From NCBI GenBank assembly GCA_030144965.1, contig JAMPUU010000017.1:248001-312000 (forward strand): 64,000 nucleotides of DNA. The letters are read 5' to 3'. The stretch is from Nitrospira sp. BO4 (GTDB lineage Bacteria > Nitrospirota > Nitrospiria > Nitrospirales > Nitrospiraceae). Position numbers and translations under genes: made by a program. The notes under the pieces are model-generated. The model had not been told where the DNA came from. It worked only from the letters and a program-made list of their open reading frames with translations, and made no database searches. Each line of letters starts with the position of its first letter. Positions within the stretch are counted from its first letter, which is position 1. This document shows, piece after piece, positions 53,090-61,935 of this stretch.

Positions 53090-54901
53090 CTAGGCAGGAA
53101 CTGTTTGAGAGGAAGATTGCAACAGAATCTGATCGATTTCCGGCGCGTCCAGCACTTCTTTTTCAAGCAGCGCTTCCGCCAATGCCTTCAGACTTGTCAT
53201 CTGTTCAGTCAGCACGCGCTTGGCACGTTCATAGTTTTCCGTCACAAAGCGCTTGATTTCAAGATCGATCTCAAGTGCAACTTGGTCACTGACATCCCGT
53301 TTGGTGGTGAAGTCCCGACCAAGAAATACGGAATCTTCTTTTTGTCCGAATGTCAGAGGACCCAGCTTCTCGCTCATTCCCCATTCACAGACCATTTTTC
53401 GGGCAAGGTCCGTGGCACGTTCCAGATCGTTGCCGGCCCCGGTCGTGACATGCTTAAACACAAGTTCTTCTGCGACACGTCCACCCATGAGAATTGCCAA
53501 GGTGTTGTAAAGGAACTCCTTGGAGTAATTATGCCTATCATCGGTGGGCAACTGCATCGTCACACCGAGAGCCCGACCTCTAGGAATAATCGTCACTTTG
53601 TGGACCGGATCGGTTCCAGGAAGAAGCTTGGCCATCAAGGCGTGGCCGGCTTCGTGATACGCCGTGACCCGCTTTTCCTCCTCGGTGAGAATCATGCTCT
53701 TTCGTTCGGCACCCATCATGACCTTATCCTTGGCCATTTCAAAGTCGATGCTTTCAACTTCCTTCTTGTTCTGGCGAGCCGCCCACAGCGCCGCCTCGTT
53801 CACGAGGTTCTCCAGATCAGCTCCTGAAAATCCAGGAGTTCCTCTGGCGATCTTTTCCAGCTCCACATTAGCGGCTACAGGAACCTTTTTTGTGTGAACT
53901 TTCAAGATCTCAGAGCGTCCTCGAAGATCCGGGCGGTTGACGACCACCTGGCGGTCAAACCGACCGGGCCTCAGCAAGGCCGGATCGAGCACGTCAGGAC
54001 GGTTTGTCGCTGCAACCAATATCACACCCTCGGTGGTGTCGAACCCGTCCATTTCGACCAGCAACTGATTGAGCGTTTGTTCTCGCTCATCATGGCCACC
54101 GCCGAGGCCTGCGCCTCGCAATCGGCCAACCGCATCGATCTCATCGATAAAAATAATACAGGGGGCATGTTTCTTCCCCTGCTCAAACAAATCACGAACC
54201 CGCGAGGCTCCCACGCCGACAAACATCTCGACGAAATCAGACCCGCTGATGCTGAAGAACGGCACCCCGGCTTCTCCGGCAATGGCTTTGGCCAGAAGAG
54301 TCTTCCCGGTTCCAGGAGGCCCGACCACCAGGACACCTTTGGGGATGCGCCCGCCGAGCTTTTGAAATTTCCGAGGGTCTTTCAAGAATTCAATAATTTC
54401 AAGGACTTCTTCTTTCGCCTCATCGACACCGGCCACATCGGAAAATGTGACCTTTTTTCTTTCCTCTGTCAGCATACGGGCCCGGCTCTTTCCAAAAGAC
54501 AGAGCTTTATTCCCACCAATTTGCATCTGGCGCATCAGGAAAAACCAGAGACCGAGGAAGAGGATAAACGGCCCCCACGTGACGAGGAACGTGATATACC
54601 AAGGACTTTCGTCCGGTGGCTTGACCTCGATCTGAACGTCCTTTTCGCGAAGAACTTTGACCAGGTCAGGGTAGTCGGCTGAATAGGTACGGATGCGAGT
54701 CTTATCCTTCAAGACCCCGCTGATGTGATTGCCTTTTATAATGACCTTCTCAAAGTCTCCCTTATCGAGCTTCGCCATAAAATCGCTGAATATCACTTCT
54801 TCTTCAGGCGCATGTGTCGGCACACTGAACAAATTAAATAGGAGAATCATGAACAAGCCGACGACCACCCAGAAGAGCAAGTTCTTGACCCGGGAATTCA
54901 T
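53090..54901 (-). CDS. ftsH: ATP-dependent zinc metalloprotease FtsH
   Basis: 603-residue membrane-anchored AAA+ protease that degrades misfolded membrane proteins and regulators. Two N-terminal helices (about 8-26 and 102-122) flank a periplasmic domain. Walker A GPPGTGKT at 194-201, Walker B IIFIDEID at 249-256, SRH region near 300-316, and the zinc site HEAGH at 416-420. SD GAAGGAG precedes ATG 54901. A plausible promoter lies in the 99-bp gap after hpt, and a 12-bp hairpin follows the gene, so ftsH may be partly an independent unit. Confidence 0.96.
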   Translation of the reverse strand: MNSRVKNLLFWVVVGLFMILLFNLFSVPTHAPEEEVIFSDFMAKLDKGDFEKVIIKGNHISGVLKDKTRIRTYSADYPDLVKVLREKDVQIEVKPPDESPWYITFLVTWGPFILFLGLWFFLMRQMQIGGNKALSFGKSRARMLTEERKKVTFSDVAGVDEAKEEVLEIIEFLKDPRKFQKLGGRIPKGVLVVGPPGTGKTLLAKAIAGEAGVPFFSISGSDFVEMFVGVGASRVRDLFEQGKKHAPCIIFIDEIDAVGRLRGAGLGGGHDEREQTLNQLLVEMDGFDTTEGVILVAATNRPDVLDPALLRPGRFDRQVVVNRPDLRGRSEILKVHTKKVPVAANVELEKIARGTPGFSGADLENLVNEAALWAARQNKKEVESIDFEMAKDKVMMGAERKSMILTEEEKRVTAYHEAGHALMAKLLPGTDPVHKVTIIPRGRALGVTMQLPTDDRHNYSKEFLYNTLAILMGGRVAEELVFKHVTTGAGNDLERATDLARKMVCEWGMSEKLGPLTFGQKEDSVFLGRDFTTKRDVSDQVALEIDLEIKRFVTENYERAKRVLTEQMTSLKALAEALLEKEVLDAPEIDQILLQSSSQTVPA

Positions 54902-54953
54902 CCAGTTCTCCTTCGCGATAACGTTGAACGGAACGTTCTCATAAATCGAGGTG

Positions 54954-54983
54954 ATGTTAACACAGCCTGGCGCACCTTGACAA
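54954..54983 (-). promoter_or_regulatory. Likely sigma-70-type promoter of ftsH
   Basis: Minus-strand TTGTCA (54978-54983), an 18-bp spacer, and TAACAT (54954-54959). The start would be near 54947, leaving a 45-base leader with palindromes GAACGTTC (54931-54938) and AACGTT (54920-54925). Confidence 0.45.
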
Positions 54984-55000
54984 CAGCTCCTTACAAAACT

Positions 55001-55546
55001 CTACTCATCTTGTTGCGCACTCAACTGGTCCAGAACCGCCAGGTAAGGAAGGTTACGATACTTCTGTTGATAGTCAAGTCCATACCCGACAACATACTGG
55101 TTCGGTATTTTGAAACCTATGTACTGTACCTGTACATTGATGACCCGGCGCTCCGGCTTACTCAGCAACGTGCAGACCTTGATGCTTCTCGGCTTCTGTT
55201 TTGCCAACGCCTTCGTCAGATAGTGAACCGTCAATCCCGAATCGACAATGTCCTCGACAAGCAGGACATCCTTGCCCTTGATCTTTTCGGTCAATTCGGT
55301 CACGAGTTTCACGGTCCCGGAGGTCCTGGCCCGTGTTCCATAACTCGTCACGACGATAAAATCTACCCGCACTGGAATTCGGATGGCTCGTGCCAGATCG
55401 GCAAAAAACGCAAACGCCCCCTTTAACACTCCGACAAGGACAAGATCCTTGCCGGCATAGTCGGCGCTGATCTGTCTTCCCAACTCGCGGATACGGCTCC
55501 GCATTTGTTCCTGGGTAACGATCGGTCGTCCAAACATGCGTTCCAT
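55001..55546 (-). CDS. hpt: Hypoxanthine (guanine) phosphoribosyltransferase
   Basis: 181 residues. PRPP-binding motif VLLVEDIVDSGLTVHYL, flexible loop region FIVVTSYGTRARTSGTVKLV, and the purine-base part near VGYGLDYQQKYRNLPYLAVL, all characteristic of HPRT. Starts MERMFGRPIVTQEQM. It recycles hypoxanthine and guanine to nucleotides. It follows tilS by 18 bp, the common tilS-hpt-ftsH order. Confidence 0.94.
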   Translation of the reverse strand: MERMFGRPIVTQEQMRSRIRELGRQISADYAGKDLVLVGVLKGAFAFFADLARAIRIPVRVDFIVVTSYGTRARTSGTVKLVTELTEKIKGKDVLLVEDIVDSGLTVHYLTKALAKQKPRSIKVCTLLSKPERRVINVQVQYIGFKIPNQYVVGYGLDYQQKYRNLPYLAVLDQLSAQQDE

Positions 55547-55564
55547 CTCATCCAGTTCCTTCCC

Positions 55565-57013
55565 TTAAGAGAGCCCATCCACGGTCAAGACCAAACAGCA
55601 TTCTGTGGTAGCAGTCGGCATCCAGCGTTGATCCTGTCGATAGCCGACGATCCACACGATCCCCTCGGGCGCTGCCACCACTGGAATACGGGAGCGCGCG
55701 GCGACCGGTATTTTGAGATCCGTGAAAAAGTCTTGCAGTTTTTTCGAATGACCTTTCATACCAGACGGGTGAAATCGGTCGCCTGGTGACCAGGGCCGCA
55801 CCAGCAGCGGCTGAGAAACTCGATCGGCATCCACGACGATCCGATATTTTCCCAGAGGCGCAGGAACCTGGTCGCGCGCCACACGTTGTACCTGAAGTTG
55901 TTGACCGGTGCTAGGCCACACGAGCGTACCGGGCACAGTCAGCCGCTCTGGAGGTATGACGTGCCCTTGTCGGTCAGGAGCAATCACCTGTGTTTTTAGT
56001 GAAATAAACCGTACCTCGTCGCGGCCGACAATGATGCGCCCTCTTGCCACATCAAGGCTTGAAACGCGTCCCTGCTTCGAAACCAGACGAATGACTCGAT
56101 CAATGGTCCGCAGACCGGAGGAGCGATGTTGGGCATGATTCTGACGGAGGAGGCCGCGGATGATACGCCGTTGCAGAGCAGACGGAAGGTCCAGGAGAAC
56201 ACCACGATCGATCACCCAGCCCCCGGCAGATTCCCATTTCACAGTGGAAGAGGACAAGGCCGTAGCCTGCTGCTCCAGATAGCGATCATCCTCCCTGCAA
56301 ATATCGGCAAGCCTGCAGAGCGCATCCGTGCTCGAAGGCACCAGCCGATTCAGAATCGGAACGATTTCCTGCCTGATTCGGTTCCGCAAGTAGAGCGGCT
56401 TGGCATTGCTCGAGTCTTCGCGAAAGGATATTCCTGCCTTGCGAAGATACGTCGAGATCTCCCGCCTGCTGGCCTCATACAGCGGCCGAATAACCTTGTC
56501 GTCTCGGAAAGCCGGCATGCCGGAAAGACCGGTGAGTCCCGACCCACGGAGCAACCACAACAACACCGTCTCCGCCTGATCATCGGCTGTATGGCCTACG
56601 GCGATCCGGTCCGCTCCGCATTCTTCAGCAATCTCGTTGAAGGCCCGATAACGAAGATCGCGAGCCACCGCTTGCAGAGATGAATACCGCGGACTATCGT
56701 GAAGCTGGAACCTTCGAACATGGAGGGGGATATTCCGTTCTTTGCACCGAGCCCTTGCGAACTCTTGATCATCGTCCGACTCCGATCCGCGCAATCCATA
56801 ATTGCAGTGAACAGCCGTCAGCGTCAGCGACCAGCTCGAGCGAAGACAATCCAGAAGCGACAGCAAGGCTATGGAATCAGCACCGCCGGAAACGGCGACC
56901 AATAGGTGCTGTCCTGGTTGGAAGAGATTCCTCGATCGAACCGTACGGACAACCCGATGCAGCAGAGAAGGCCACGCCGTTTTGCCGAGAGATTTTTTCA
57001 TGACCGGGTGCAA
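55565..57013 (-). CDS. tilS: tRNA(Ile)-lysidine synthase
   Basis: 482 residues; adds lysine to C34 of tRNA-Ile(CAU). The N-terminal PP-loop VAVSGGADSIALLSLL (SGGADS at 42-47), the KERNIPLHVRRF/AVARDLRYRAFNEIAEE region and VGHTADDQAETVLLWLLRGSGLTGLSGM identify TilS. The TilS C-terminal domain is present (about 390-475, VRPWSPGDRFHPSGMKGHSKKLQDFFTDLKIPVAAR). A TTG 57013 lies 11 bp after GGAGG and 4 bp after ribF; ATG 57001 is the alternative. Confidence 0.95.
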   Translation of the reverse strand: MHPVMKKSLGKTAWPSLLHRVVRTVRSRNLFQPGQHLLVAVSGGADSIALLSLLDCLRSSWSLTLTAVHCNYGLRGSESDDDQEFARARCKERNIPLHVRRFQLHDSPRYSSLQAVARDLRYRAFNEIAEECGADRIAVGHTADDQAETVLLWLLRGSGLTGLSGMPAFRDDKVIRPLYEASRREISTYLRKAGISFREDSSNAKPLYLRNRIRQEIVPILNRLVPSSTDALCRLADICREDDRYLEQQATALSSSTVKWESAGGWVIDRGVLLDLPSALQRRIIRGLLRQNHAQHRSSGLRTIDRVIRLVSKQGRVSSLDVARGRIIVGRDEVRFISLKTQVIAPDRQGHVIPPERLTVPGTLVWPSTGQQLQVQRVARDQVPAPLGKYRIVVDADRVSQPLLVRPWSPGDRFHPSGMKGHSKKLQDFFTDLKIPVAARSRIPVVAAPEGIVWIVGYRQDQRWMPTATTECCLVLTVDGLS

Positions 57014-57017
57014 TGAG

Positions 57018-57965
57018 TCATCGACCTCCGATTGTTAGATGATGTCGACGCAGCATGCTCCTTGCCGACTCCGTGTCGGACGCGATCTGCCGGCTCAGAG
57101 CGTCTTCTCCGTCGAATCGAACGTCACCTCGAATACGCCCGATGAACTCAACAGTGAGCAATCGTCCGTACAACTCGTGCGTTCCGTCTAGGATCGATAC
57201 TTCCAATCGGCGCTCTCCTCCATCAAAGGTCGGTCTTGTCCCAATATACGCGACCGAATCGTGCCGCTCCTGATCGATGATCGTGATGGAGGCATAGATT
57301 CCGTCGGCAGGTGCCACGCGCTCTGAAGGTAGTCGCAGGTTTGCCGTTGGCCATCCCAGGGTCCGCCCCCTCCCCTCGCCGGTCGATACGACACCGTTGA
57401 GCGCATACTGGCGGCCAAGCAAAACAGCCGCTTGATCAACCTGTCCTTTAATAACGAGCTGTCTGATTCTTGTCGAGCTGACGACTCCTCCATCGATGGT
57501 CACAGGAGGCATGGGATGGACGAGGAAATCAAACCGTTCGCCGAGCGCGATCAAATCACTGATTTTCCCCGCTCGCTTGTGTCCGAAGGCAAAGTGTTGT
57601 CCGACGAAAATCTCCTTCAGCCCAAGGCCCTTGGATAGAATCCGTTCGGCAAACTCCTCCGGAGAAAGTGCGGCAAATGTTTCGGTAAACTCCAGGAAGA
57701 CCACCTCATCGATTCCTGCTCGTTCAAAACGAGCGAGCTTCTCCTCCTTATCGGTCAAAAACCGTAGGTCAACATGAGGAGCCAGGATTTTCGCCGGGTG
57801 AGGATCGAAGGTCAGCACTACCGCCGTGCCCTGGGCTCGGCGCGCCGAATCGACCACCTGTTTCAAGAGGGTATGATGCCCGATGTGATGCCCATCGAAG
57901 TTCCCGATGGTTCCCACGGGATACGGCCGCACGGTCTCGTCCGAATATCCACGGGTGACTTTCAT
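57018..57965 (-). CDS. ribF: Bifunctional riboflavin kinase / FAD synthetase
   Basis: 315 residues. The adenylyltransferase half opens with VGTIGNFDGHHIGHHTLL (HxGH nucleotide motif) and has FDPHPAKIL; the kinase half carries GRGRTLGWPTANLRL and a final YASITIIDQERHDSVAYIGTRPTF...VEFIGRIRGDVRF block. It makes FMN and FAD from riboflavin. Start ATG 57965 is 6 bp after the hemB stop. Confidence 0.95.
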   Translation of the reverse strand: MKVTRGYSDETVRPYPVGTIGNFDGHHIGHHTLLKQVVDSARRAQGTAVVLTFDPHPAKILAPHVDLRFLTDKEEKLARFERAGIDEVVFLEFTETFAALSPEEFAERILSKGLGLKEIFVGQHFAFGHKRAGKISDLIALGERFDFLVHPMPPVTIDGGVVSSTRIRQLVIKGQVDQAAVLLGRQYALNGVVSTGEGRGRTLGWPTANLRLPSERVAPADGIYASITIIDQERHDSVAYIGTRPTFDGGERRLEVSILDGTHELYGRLLTVEFIGRIRGDVRFDGEDALSRQIASDTESARSMLRRHHLTIGGR

Positions 57966-57971
57966 TTTCGA

Positions 57972-58943
57972 TCAATGAAGCAGCCTGACGGCGTCCTTCG
58001 CGAAATAAGACAGGATCAGGTCAGCTCCCGCCCGCTTGATCGCCAGCAACGACTCCATCATCGCGCGCGCTTCGTCGAGCCAACCCGCCCTCGCGGCCGC
58101 TTTGATCATGCTGTACTCGCCGCTCACTTGATAGGCGGCGATCGGACGGAGCGTACGCGCGCGCGCGGCCGCGATGATGTCCAGATAGGGCAACGCCGGC
58201 TTGACCATGACAATATCGGCTCCCTCTTCGACGTCGAGGTCAATCTCGAGCATCGCCTCGCGCGCGTTTGCCGGGTCCATTTGATACGATTGCCGGTCTC
58301 CGAATTGAGGGCTGGAGAAGGCCGCGTCACGAAACGGGGCATAAAAACATGAGGAGAATTTGGCGGCATAGGCCATGATCGGCGTATCGGAGAATCCCGA
58401 CTGATCCAATTCGCGCCTGATTGCGGCAACACGACCATCCATCATATCCGATGGCGCAACCATGTCGGCTCCGGCTTCGGCATGCGTACGGGCCATGGTG
58501 GTGAGACATTCGAGAGTCTCGTCGTTGAGAATTTTCCCTTCCCTGACGATCCCGCAGTGCCCATGGTTCGTATATTCATCAATGCACACATCGGTAATGA
58601 CCATCAATCCCGGCACCGCATGCTTGACCTCCCTGATCGCCCGCTGCACGATCCCGTCAGCGTCCCATCCCGAGCTGCCGCGCTCGTCTTTGTGCGCCGG
58701 AATACCGAACAAAATAATCGCCGGAATCCCCAAGGCGTGAATGTCGCCGGCTTCTTTGACCAGCAAATCGATCGACAGCCGGAATTGACCCGGCATCGAC
58801 GCGATTTCCTCGCGGCGATCCTGGCCTTCGACCACAAACAGCGGATAGATGAAGTTTGCGGGAGAAAGCGTCGTCTCACGCACCATTCGCCGCAGCGATT
58901 CATGTTGTCTCAGCCGCCGAAGTCGCTGAATAGGAAACGCCAT
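57972..58943 (-). CDS. hemB: Porphobilinogen synthase (ALA dehydratase)
   Basis: 323 residues; condenses two ALA to porphobilinogen. [18 protein letters not shown] is the usual N-terminus; active-site lysines occur in [13 protein letters not shown] and [11 protein letters not shown]; the signature [14 protein letters not shown] is present. The metal motif reads [14 protein letters not shown]: cysteines at the first and third ligand positions, Asp at the second, where Zn-type enzymes have three Cys and Mg-type none. Eight bp after the CBS gene and 6 bp before ribF. Confidence 0.94.
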   Translation of the reverse strand: MAFPIQRLRRLRQHESLRRMVRETTLSPANFIYPLFVVEGQDRREEIASMPGQFRLSIDLLVKEAGDIHALGIPAIILFGIPAHKDERGSSGWDADGIVQRAIREVKHAVPGLMVITDVCIDEYTNHGHCGIVREGKILNDETLECLTTMARTHAEAGADMVAPSDMMDGRVAAIRRELDQSGFSDTPIMAYAAKFSSCFYAPFRDAAFSSPQFGDRQSYQMDPANAREAMLEIDLDVEEGADIVMVKPALPYLDIIAAARARTLRPIAAYQVSGEYSMIKAAARAGWLDEARAMMESLLAIKRAGADLILSYFAKDAVRLLH

Positions 58944-58951
58944 ATCTCGCC

Positions 58952-59344
58952 TTACTTTCGCGGGAGGTTCGTCAAGAAGACGACGAGATCGCGAACAGAA
59001 ATGATCCCGACCATCTTCCCGTCGCGCGTGACGCCGAGATGGCGGAGATGGGATTGTGCCATCAAATCGTTGGCGTCGAGCAGCGTCTTGCTCTCTTCAA
59101 TGGTCATGATCGGCGCCGACATGATTTGCTCGACCGTCGTCTTGGTGGCATCCGCTCCAGCTGCAACCACCCGGCGCATCATGTCCGTATCCGTTATGAT
59201 TCCGATAATCTCGCGATCGTTGGTCACGAACAAACTGCCGATCCCGCGGTCGCGCATGATGCGGGCGGCCGTCTGTGTATCCGTATCACGCGGCACCGTC
59301 ACAAACTTTTCTCGGGGAATCATAAAGGATTTTACAGGAACCAT
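58952..59344 (-). CDS. Tandem CBS-domain protein
   Basis: 130 residues with GGAGG 8 bp before ATG 59344. Two CBS motifs: about 8-60 ([47 protein letters not shown]) and about 70-125 ([44 protein letters not shown]). No catalytic domain. CBS pairs bind adenosyl ligands such as AMP, ATP or SAM. Lying between cobA-hemD and hemB it may sense energy or SAM status for tetrapyrrole synthesis, which is inference. Confidence 0.88.
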   Translation of the reverse strand: MVPVKSFMIPREKFVTVPRDTDTQTAARIMRDRGIGSLFVTNDREIIGIITDTDMMRRVVAAGADATKTTVEQIMSAPIMTIEESKTLLDANDLMAQSHLRHLGVTRDGKMVGIISVRDLVVFLTNLPRK

Positions 59345-59390
59345 TTCACCGTCCTCCTTTCACATGACAACCATACACGCCGCATCCTCA

Positions 59391-60962
59391 TCACTGCTGC
59401 AGCGCTCCCATGGGGGCTTCCTCGCGGCTACCGTAATGGTGGGCGATCGCGTCCACCAGAGCCGGAATCGTATTTTCTCTCGGCATGATCGAGACCGTCA
59501 AACCATATTCTTCCACTGTCTTGGCCGTGATGGGTCCGATACATGCGATCGCGACGGATCGCAAGAGCGGTTGGACGGTTTCGATACCGCCCAGCATCGC
59601 GACAAAATTGCGAACCGTGGAAGAGCTCGTGAACGTGACAATATGGATCCGGCGATCCATGAGCTCTTGGCGCCACCCTTCGGCATCCTGGGTGGGGATG
59701 AGTGTTCGATACACAGGGACCACATCGACTTGCGCGCCACAGTGACGAAGCTCGTCCGGCAAGAGTTCTCTGGCCACTTCCGCACGTGGAATCAGGACGC
59801 GGACTCTCGACAGGTCTTGCTGCTTCAGGACTTCCAGGACGCCTTCGGCCTGATAGTCCGTCGGAACCACATCAGCTCTGAGACCGAACCGCTCCAGTTC
59901 CTGAGCCGTGCGGGGTCCGATACAGCAGAGCCGGCGGCCGGCCAAGCAGCGTGAGTCCAGCCCTTGAGCCAACAGCCGAGTCATGAAACGGTCCACTCCA
60001 TTCACGCTGGTAAAAATAACCCAATCGTACGTGCCGATCTCGGAGATGGCGCGATCGACCGCAGTCCATTCTGCAGGGCGGGCAATCGTGATGGTCGGAG
60101 CCTCGACCGGTTCTGCTCCATAGCCGGCCAATCGGCCAGCTAAGTCACCGGCCTGTTCTTTTGCCCGCGTCATCAAGACTCGTTTTCCGAACAGTGGCCG
60201 CTGCTCGAACCAGTTCAACTGCGGCCTGAGCCGGACCACTTCACCCACCACGATGACGGTCGGCGGTTCCATCCGTGCCGCTTCAGCTTTCTCTGTGATG
60301 TCCGCCAACGTGCCGACGACAGTGTGCTGTGCGGCTCTCGTTCCCCAGCGAATGATCGCGACGGGCGTGCATGCCGGCCGCCCTTCCGCCATCAAGTTGG
60401 TCACGATCGCAGAAAGATTTTTCATCCCCATGAGAAAGACCAGTGTGCCTTGGCTCGTCGCGAGTCGTGGCCATTCCAAAGCCGTCGACGGTTTCTCGGG
60501 ATCTTCGTGCCCGGTGACGATCGTCAGTGTGGAAGCCAAGGTCCGGTGCGTGACGGGAATGCCGGCATAGGCAGGCACTGCGACCGCGGCGGTGACCCCT
60601 GGGACGACTTCAAATTCAACTCCCGCTGACGCCAGAGCTTCCGCTTCCTCCCCTCCCCGTCCGAAGACAAACGGATCCCCTCCTTTCAATCGCACGACCA
60701 CGTTCCCGGCCCGTGCCCGTTCAATTAGGAGGCGATTGATGGATTCTTGTTCCGGATATTTCCCTTTGCCGCGCCGGCCGACATACACTCGTTCGGCGTG
60801 ATCCGGGACGTGCGCCAGCAGCGCGGGATTCGCAAGATAATCGTACAGAACCACGTCGGCTTGCTCAAGACACTCTTTTCCACGAAGCGTCAAGAGCCCC
60901 GGATCCCCGGGACCTGCGCCGACCAAATAGACCTTGCCTTTGGTTCGCTGCATCGTGCTCAC
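59391..60962 (-). CDS. cobA-hemD: Fused uroporphyrinogen-III C-methyltransferase and uroporphyrinogen-III synthase
   Basis: 523 residues from GTG 60962 (GTGA overlap with hemC; ATG 60953 possible). Residues about 8-250 are the SUMT domain: VYLVGAGPGDPGLLTLRG, VVRLKGGDPFVFGRGGEE, GIPVTHRTLA. Residues about 265-515 are a HemD domain: VLMTRAKEQAGDLAGRLAGYGAEPVEAPTI, DWVIFTSVNGVDRF and VTFTSSSTVRNFV. The fusion makes uro'gen III and methylates it to precorrin-2, feeding siroheme, cobalamin and heme d1 as well as heme. Confidence 0.94.
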   Translation of the reverse strand: MSTMQRTKGKVYLVGAGPGDPGLLTLRGKECLEQADVVLYDYLANPALLAHVPDHAERVYVGRRGKGKYPEQESINRLLIERARAGNVVVRLKGGDPFVFGRGGEEAEALASAGVEFEVVPGVTAAVAVPAYAGIPVTHRTLASTLTIVTGHEDPEKPSTALEWPRLATSQGTLVFLMGMKNLSAIVTNLMAEGRPACTPVAIIRWGTRAAQHTVVGTLADITEKAEAARMEPPTVIVVGEVVRLRPQLNWFEQRPLFGKRVLMTRAKEQAGDLAGRLAGYGAEPVEAPTITIARPAEWTAVDRAISEIGTYDWVIFTSVNGVDRFMTRLLAQGLDSRCLAGRRLCCIGPRTAQELERFGLRADVVPTDYQAEGVLEVLKQQDLSRVRVLIPRAEVARELLPDELRHCGAQVDVVPVYRTLIPTQDAEGWRQELMDRRIHIVTFTSSSTVRNFVAMLGGIETVQPLLRSVAIACIGPITAKTVEEYGLTVSIMPRENTIPALVDAIAHHYGSREEAPMGALQQ

Positions 60963-61906
60963 GCCGACCCGTAAATTTCACGGAGGATCTTGTCTCCCCC
61001 CCGCGTCAACAGTCGTTCGGCCAAGCGCACGCCCAGAGCATGGGCCTGCTGGCGCACGCCTTCGATTTGTTCGCGAATGATCGTCTTGCCGTCGACACTG
61101 GCGACAAGTCCATCCAATACCAGTCGTTCACCGGACAACATAGCATGCGCTGCGATCGGCACCTGACAGCCCCCCTCTAGACGATGCAGAAAGGCCCGCT
61201 CAGCCGTCACGGTCGTATGGGTGGTCTCATCATTGAGCCGCAACAAAATGGAGCGAACGAATTGATCATTGGTCCGACCTTCGATCCCCAGCGCTCCTTG
61301 TCCGATCGCCGGTAAACTGAGGATGGGTGGAAGATATTCCGTGATGCTCTGAGACCACGCCAACCGATGCAGACCCGCGGCCGCCAACACGATGGCGTCG
61401 AATTGTCCCTCTTTGAGTTTTCTCAGTCGTGTATCCAGGTTGCCGCGCAGCATCGCAATCTTCAGATCCGGCCTGGCGTGTAACAACTGGGCTTGGCGCC
61501 GGAGGCTCGCTGTTCCGACCGTTGCTCCCAAAGGAAGATTACTGAATGAGTGCCCTTCTCGGCTGATCAAGGCATCGCGCGCATCTTCGCGTGGAGGGAC
61601 GCAGAGAATCTCGAGCCCGTCGGGCAGTTGCGCGGGAACGTCTTTCATGCTGTGAACGGCGAAATCGATTTCACCGGTGAGCAACGCATCTTCGATTTCT
61701 TTGACGAACAGGCCCTTCCCCCCGATTTTCGCCAATGGCACATCGACGATCTTGTCACCGGACGTCTGAATCTTTCGCAGCATGACACGGATTTCCGGCG
61801 CGACCTCCTGAATCTTGGATTGAAACCATTCGCTTTGACATAGCGCCAACTTGCTCCCGCGCGTTCCAAGAACCAGGGTTGAGCGTTGACCGTTCTCCGT
61901 CGACAC
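60959..61906 (-). CDS. hemC: Hydroxymethylbilane synthase (porphobilinogen deaminase)
   Basis: 315 residues from GTG 61906, with AAAGGAG 6 bp upstream. VLGTRGSKLALCQSEWF, KDVPAQLPDGLEI, the arginine-rich LRGNLDTRLRKL, and the cofactor-attachment Cys in LEGGCQVPIAAHA are all present. It polymerises four porphobilinogen units. It is coupled to cobA-hemD by a 4-bp overlap. Confidence 0.95.
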   Translation of the reverse strand: MSTENGQRSTLVLGTRGSKLALCQSEWFQSKIQEVAPEIRVMLRKIQTSGDKIVDVPLAKIGGKGLFVKEIEDALLTGEIDFAVHSMKDVPAQLPDGLEILCVPPREDARDALISREGHSFSNLPLGATVGTASLRRQAQLLHARPDLKIAMLRGNLDTRLRKLKEGQFDAIVLAAAGLHRLAWSQSITEYLPPILSLPAIGQGALGIEGRTNDQFVRSILLRLNDETTHTTVTAERAFLHRLEGGCQVPIAAHAMLSGERLVLDGLVASVDGKTIIREQIEGVRQQAHALGVRLAERLLTRGGDKILREIYGSA

Positions 61907-61935
61907 CAGAGGCTCCTTTTCCTTTCACCCGCAGA

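Noticed and set aside
58482-59954. 490-codon open frame on plus across hemB, the CBS gene and cobA-hemD
   Set aside because: It crosses three well-supported minus-strand genes and their short gaps and shows no recognisable domain.
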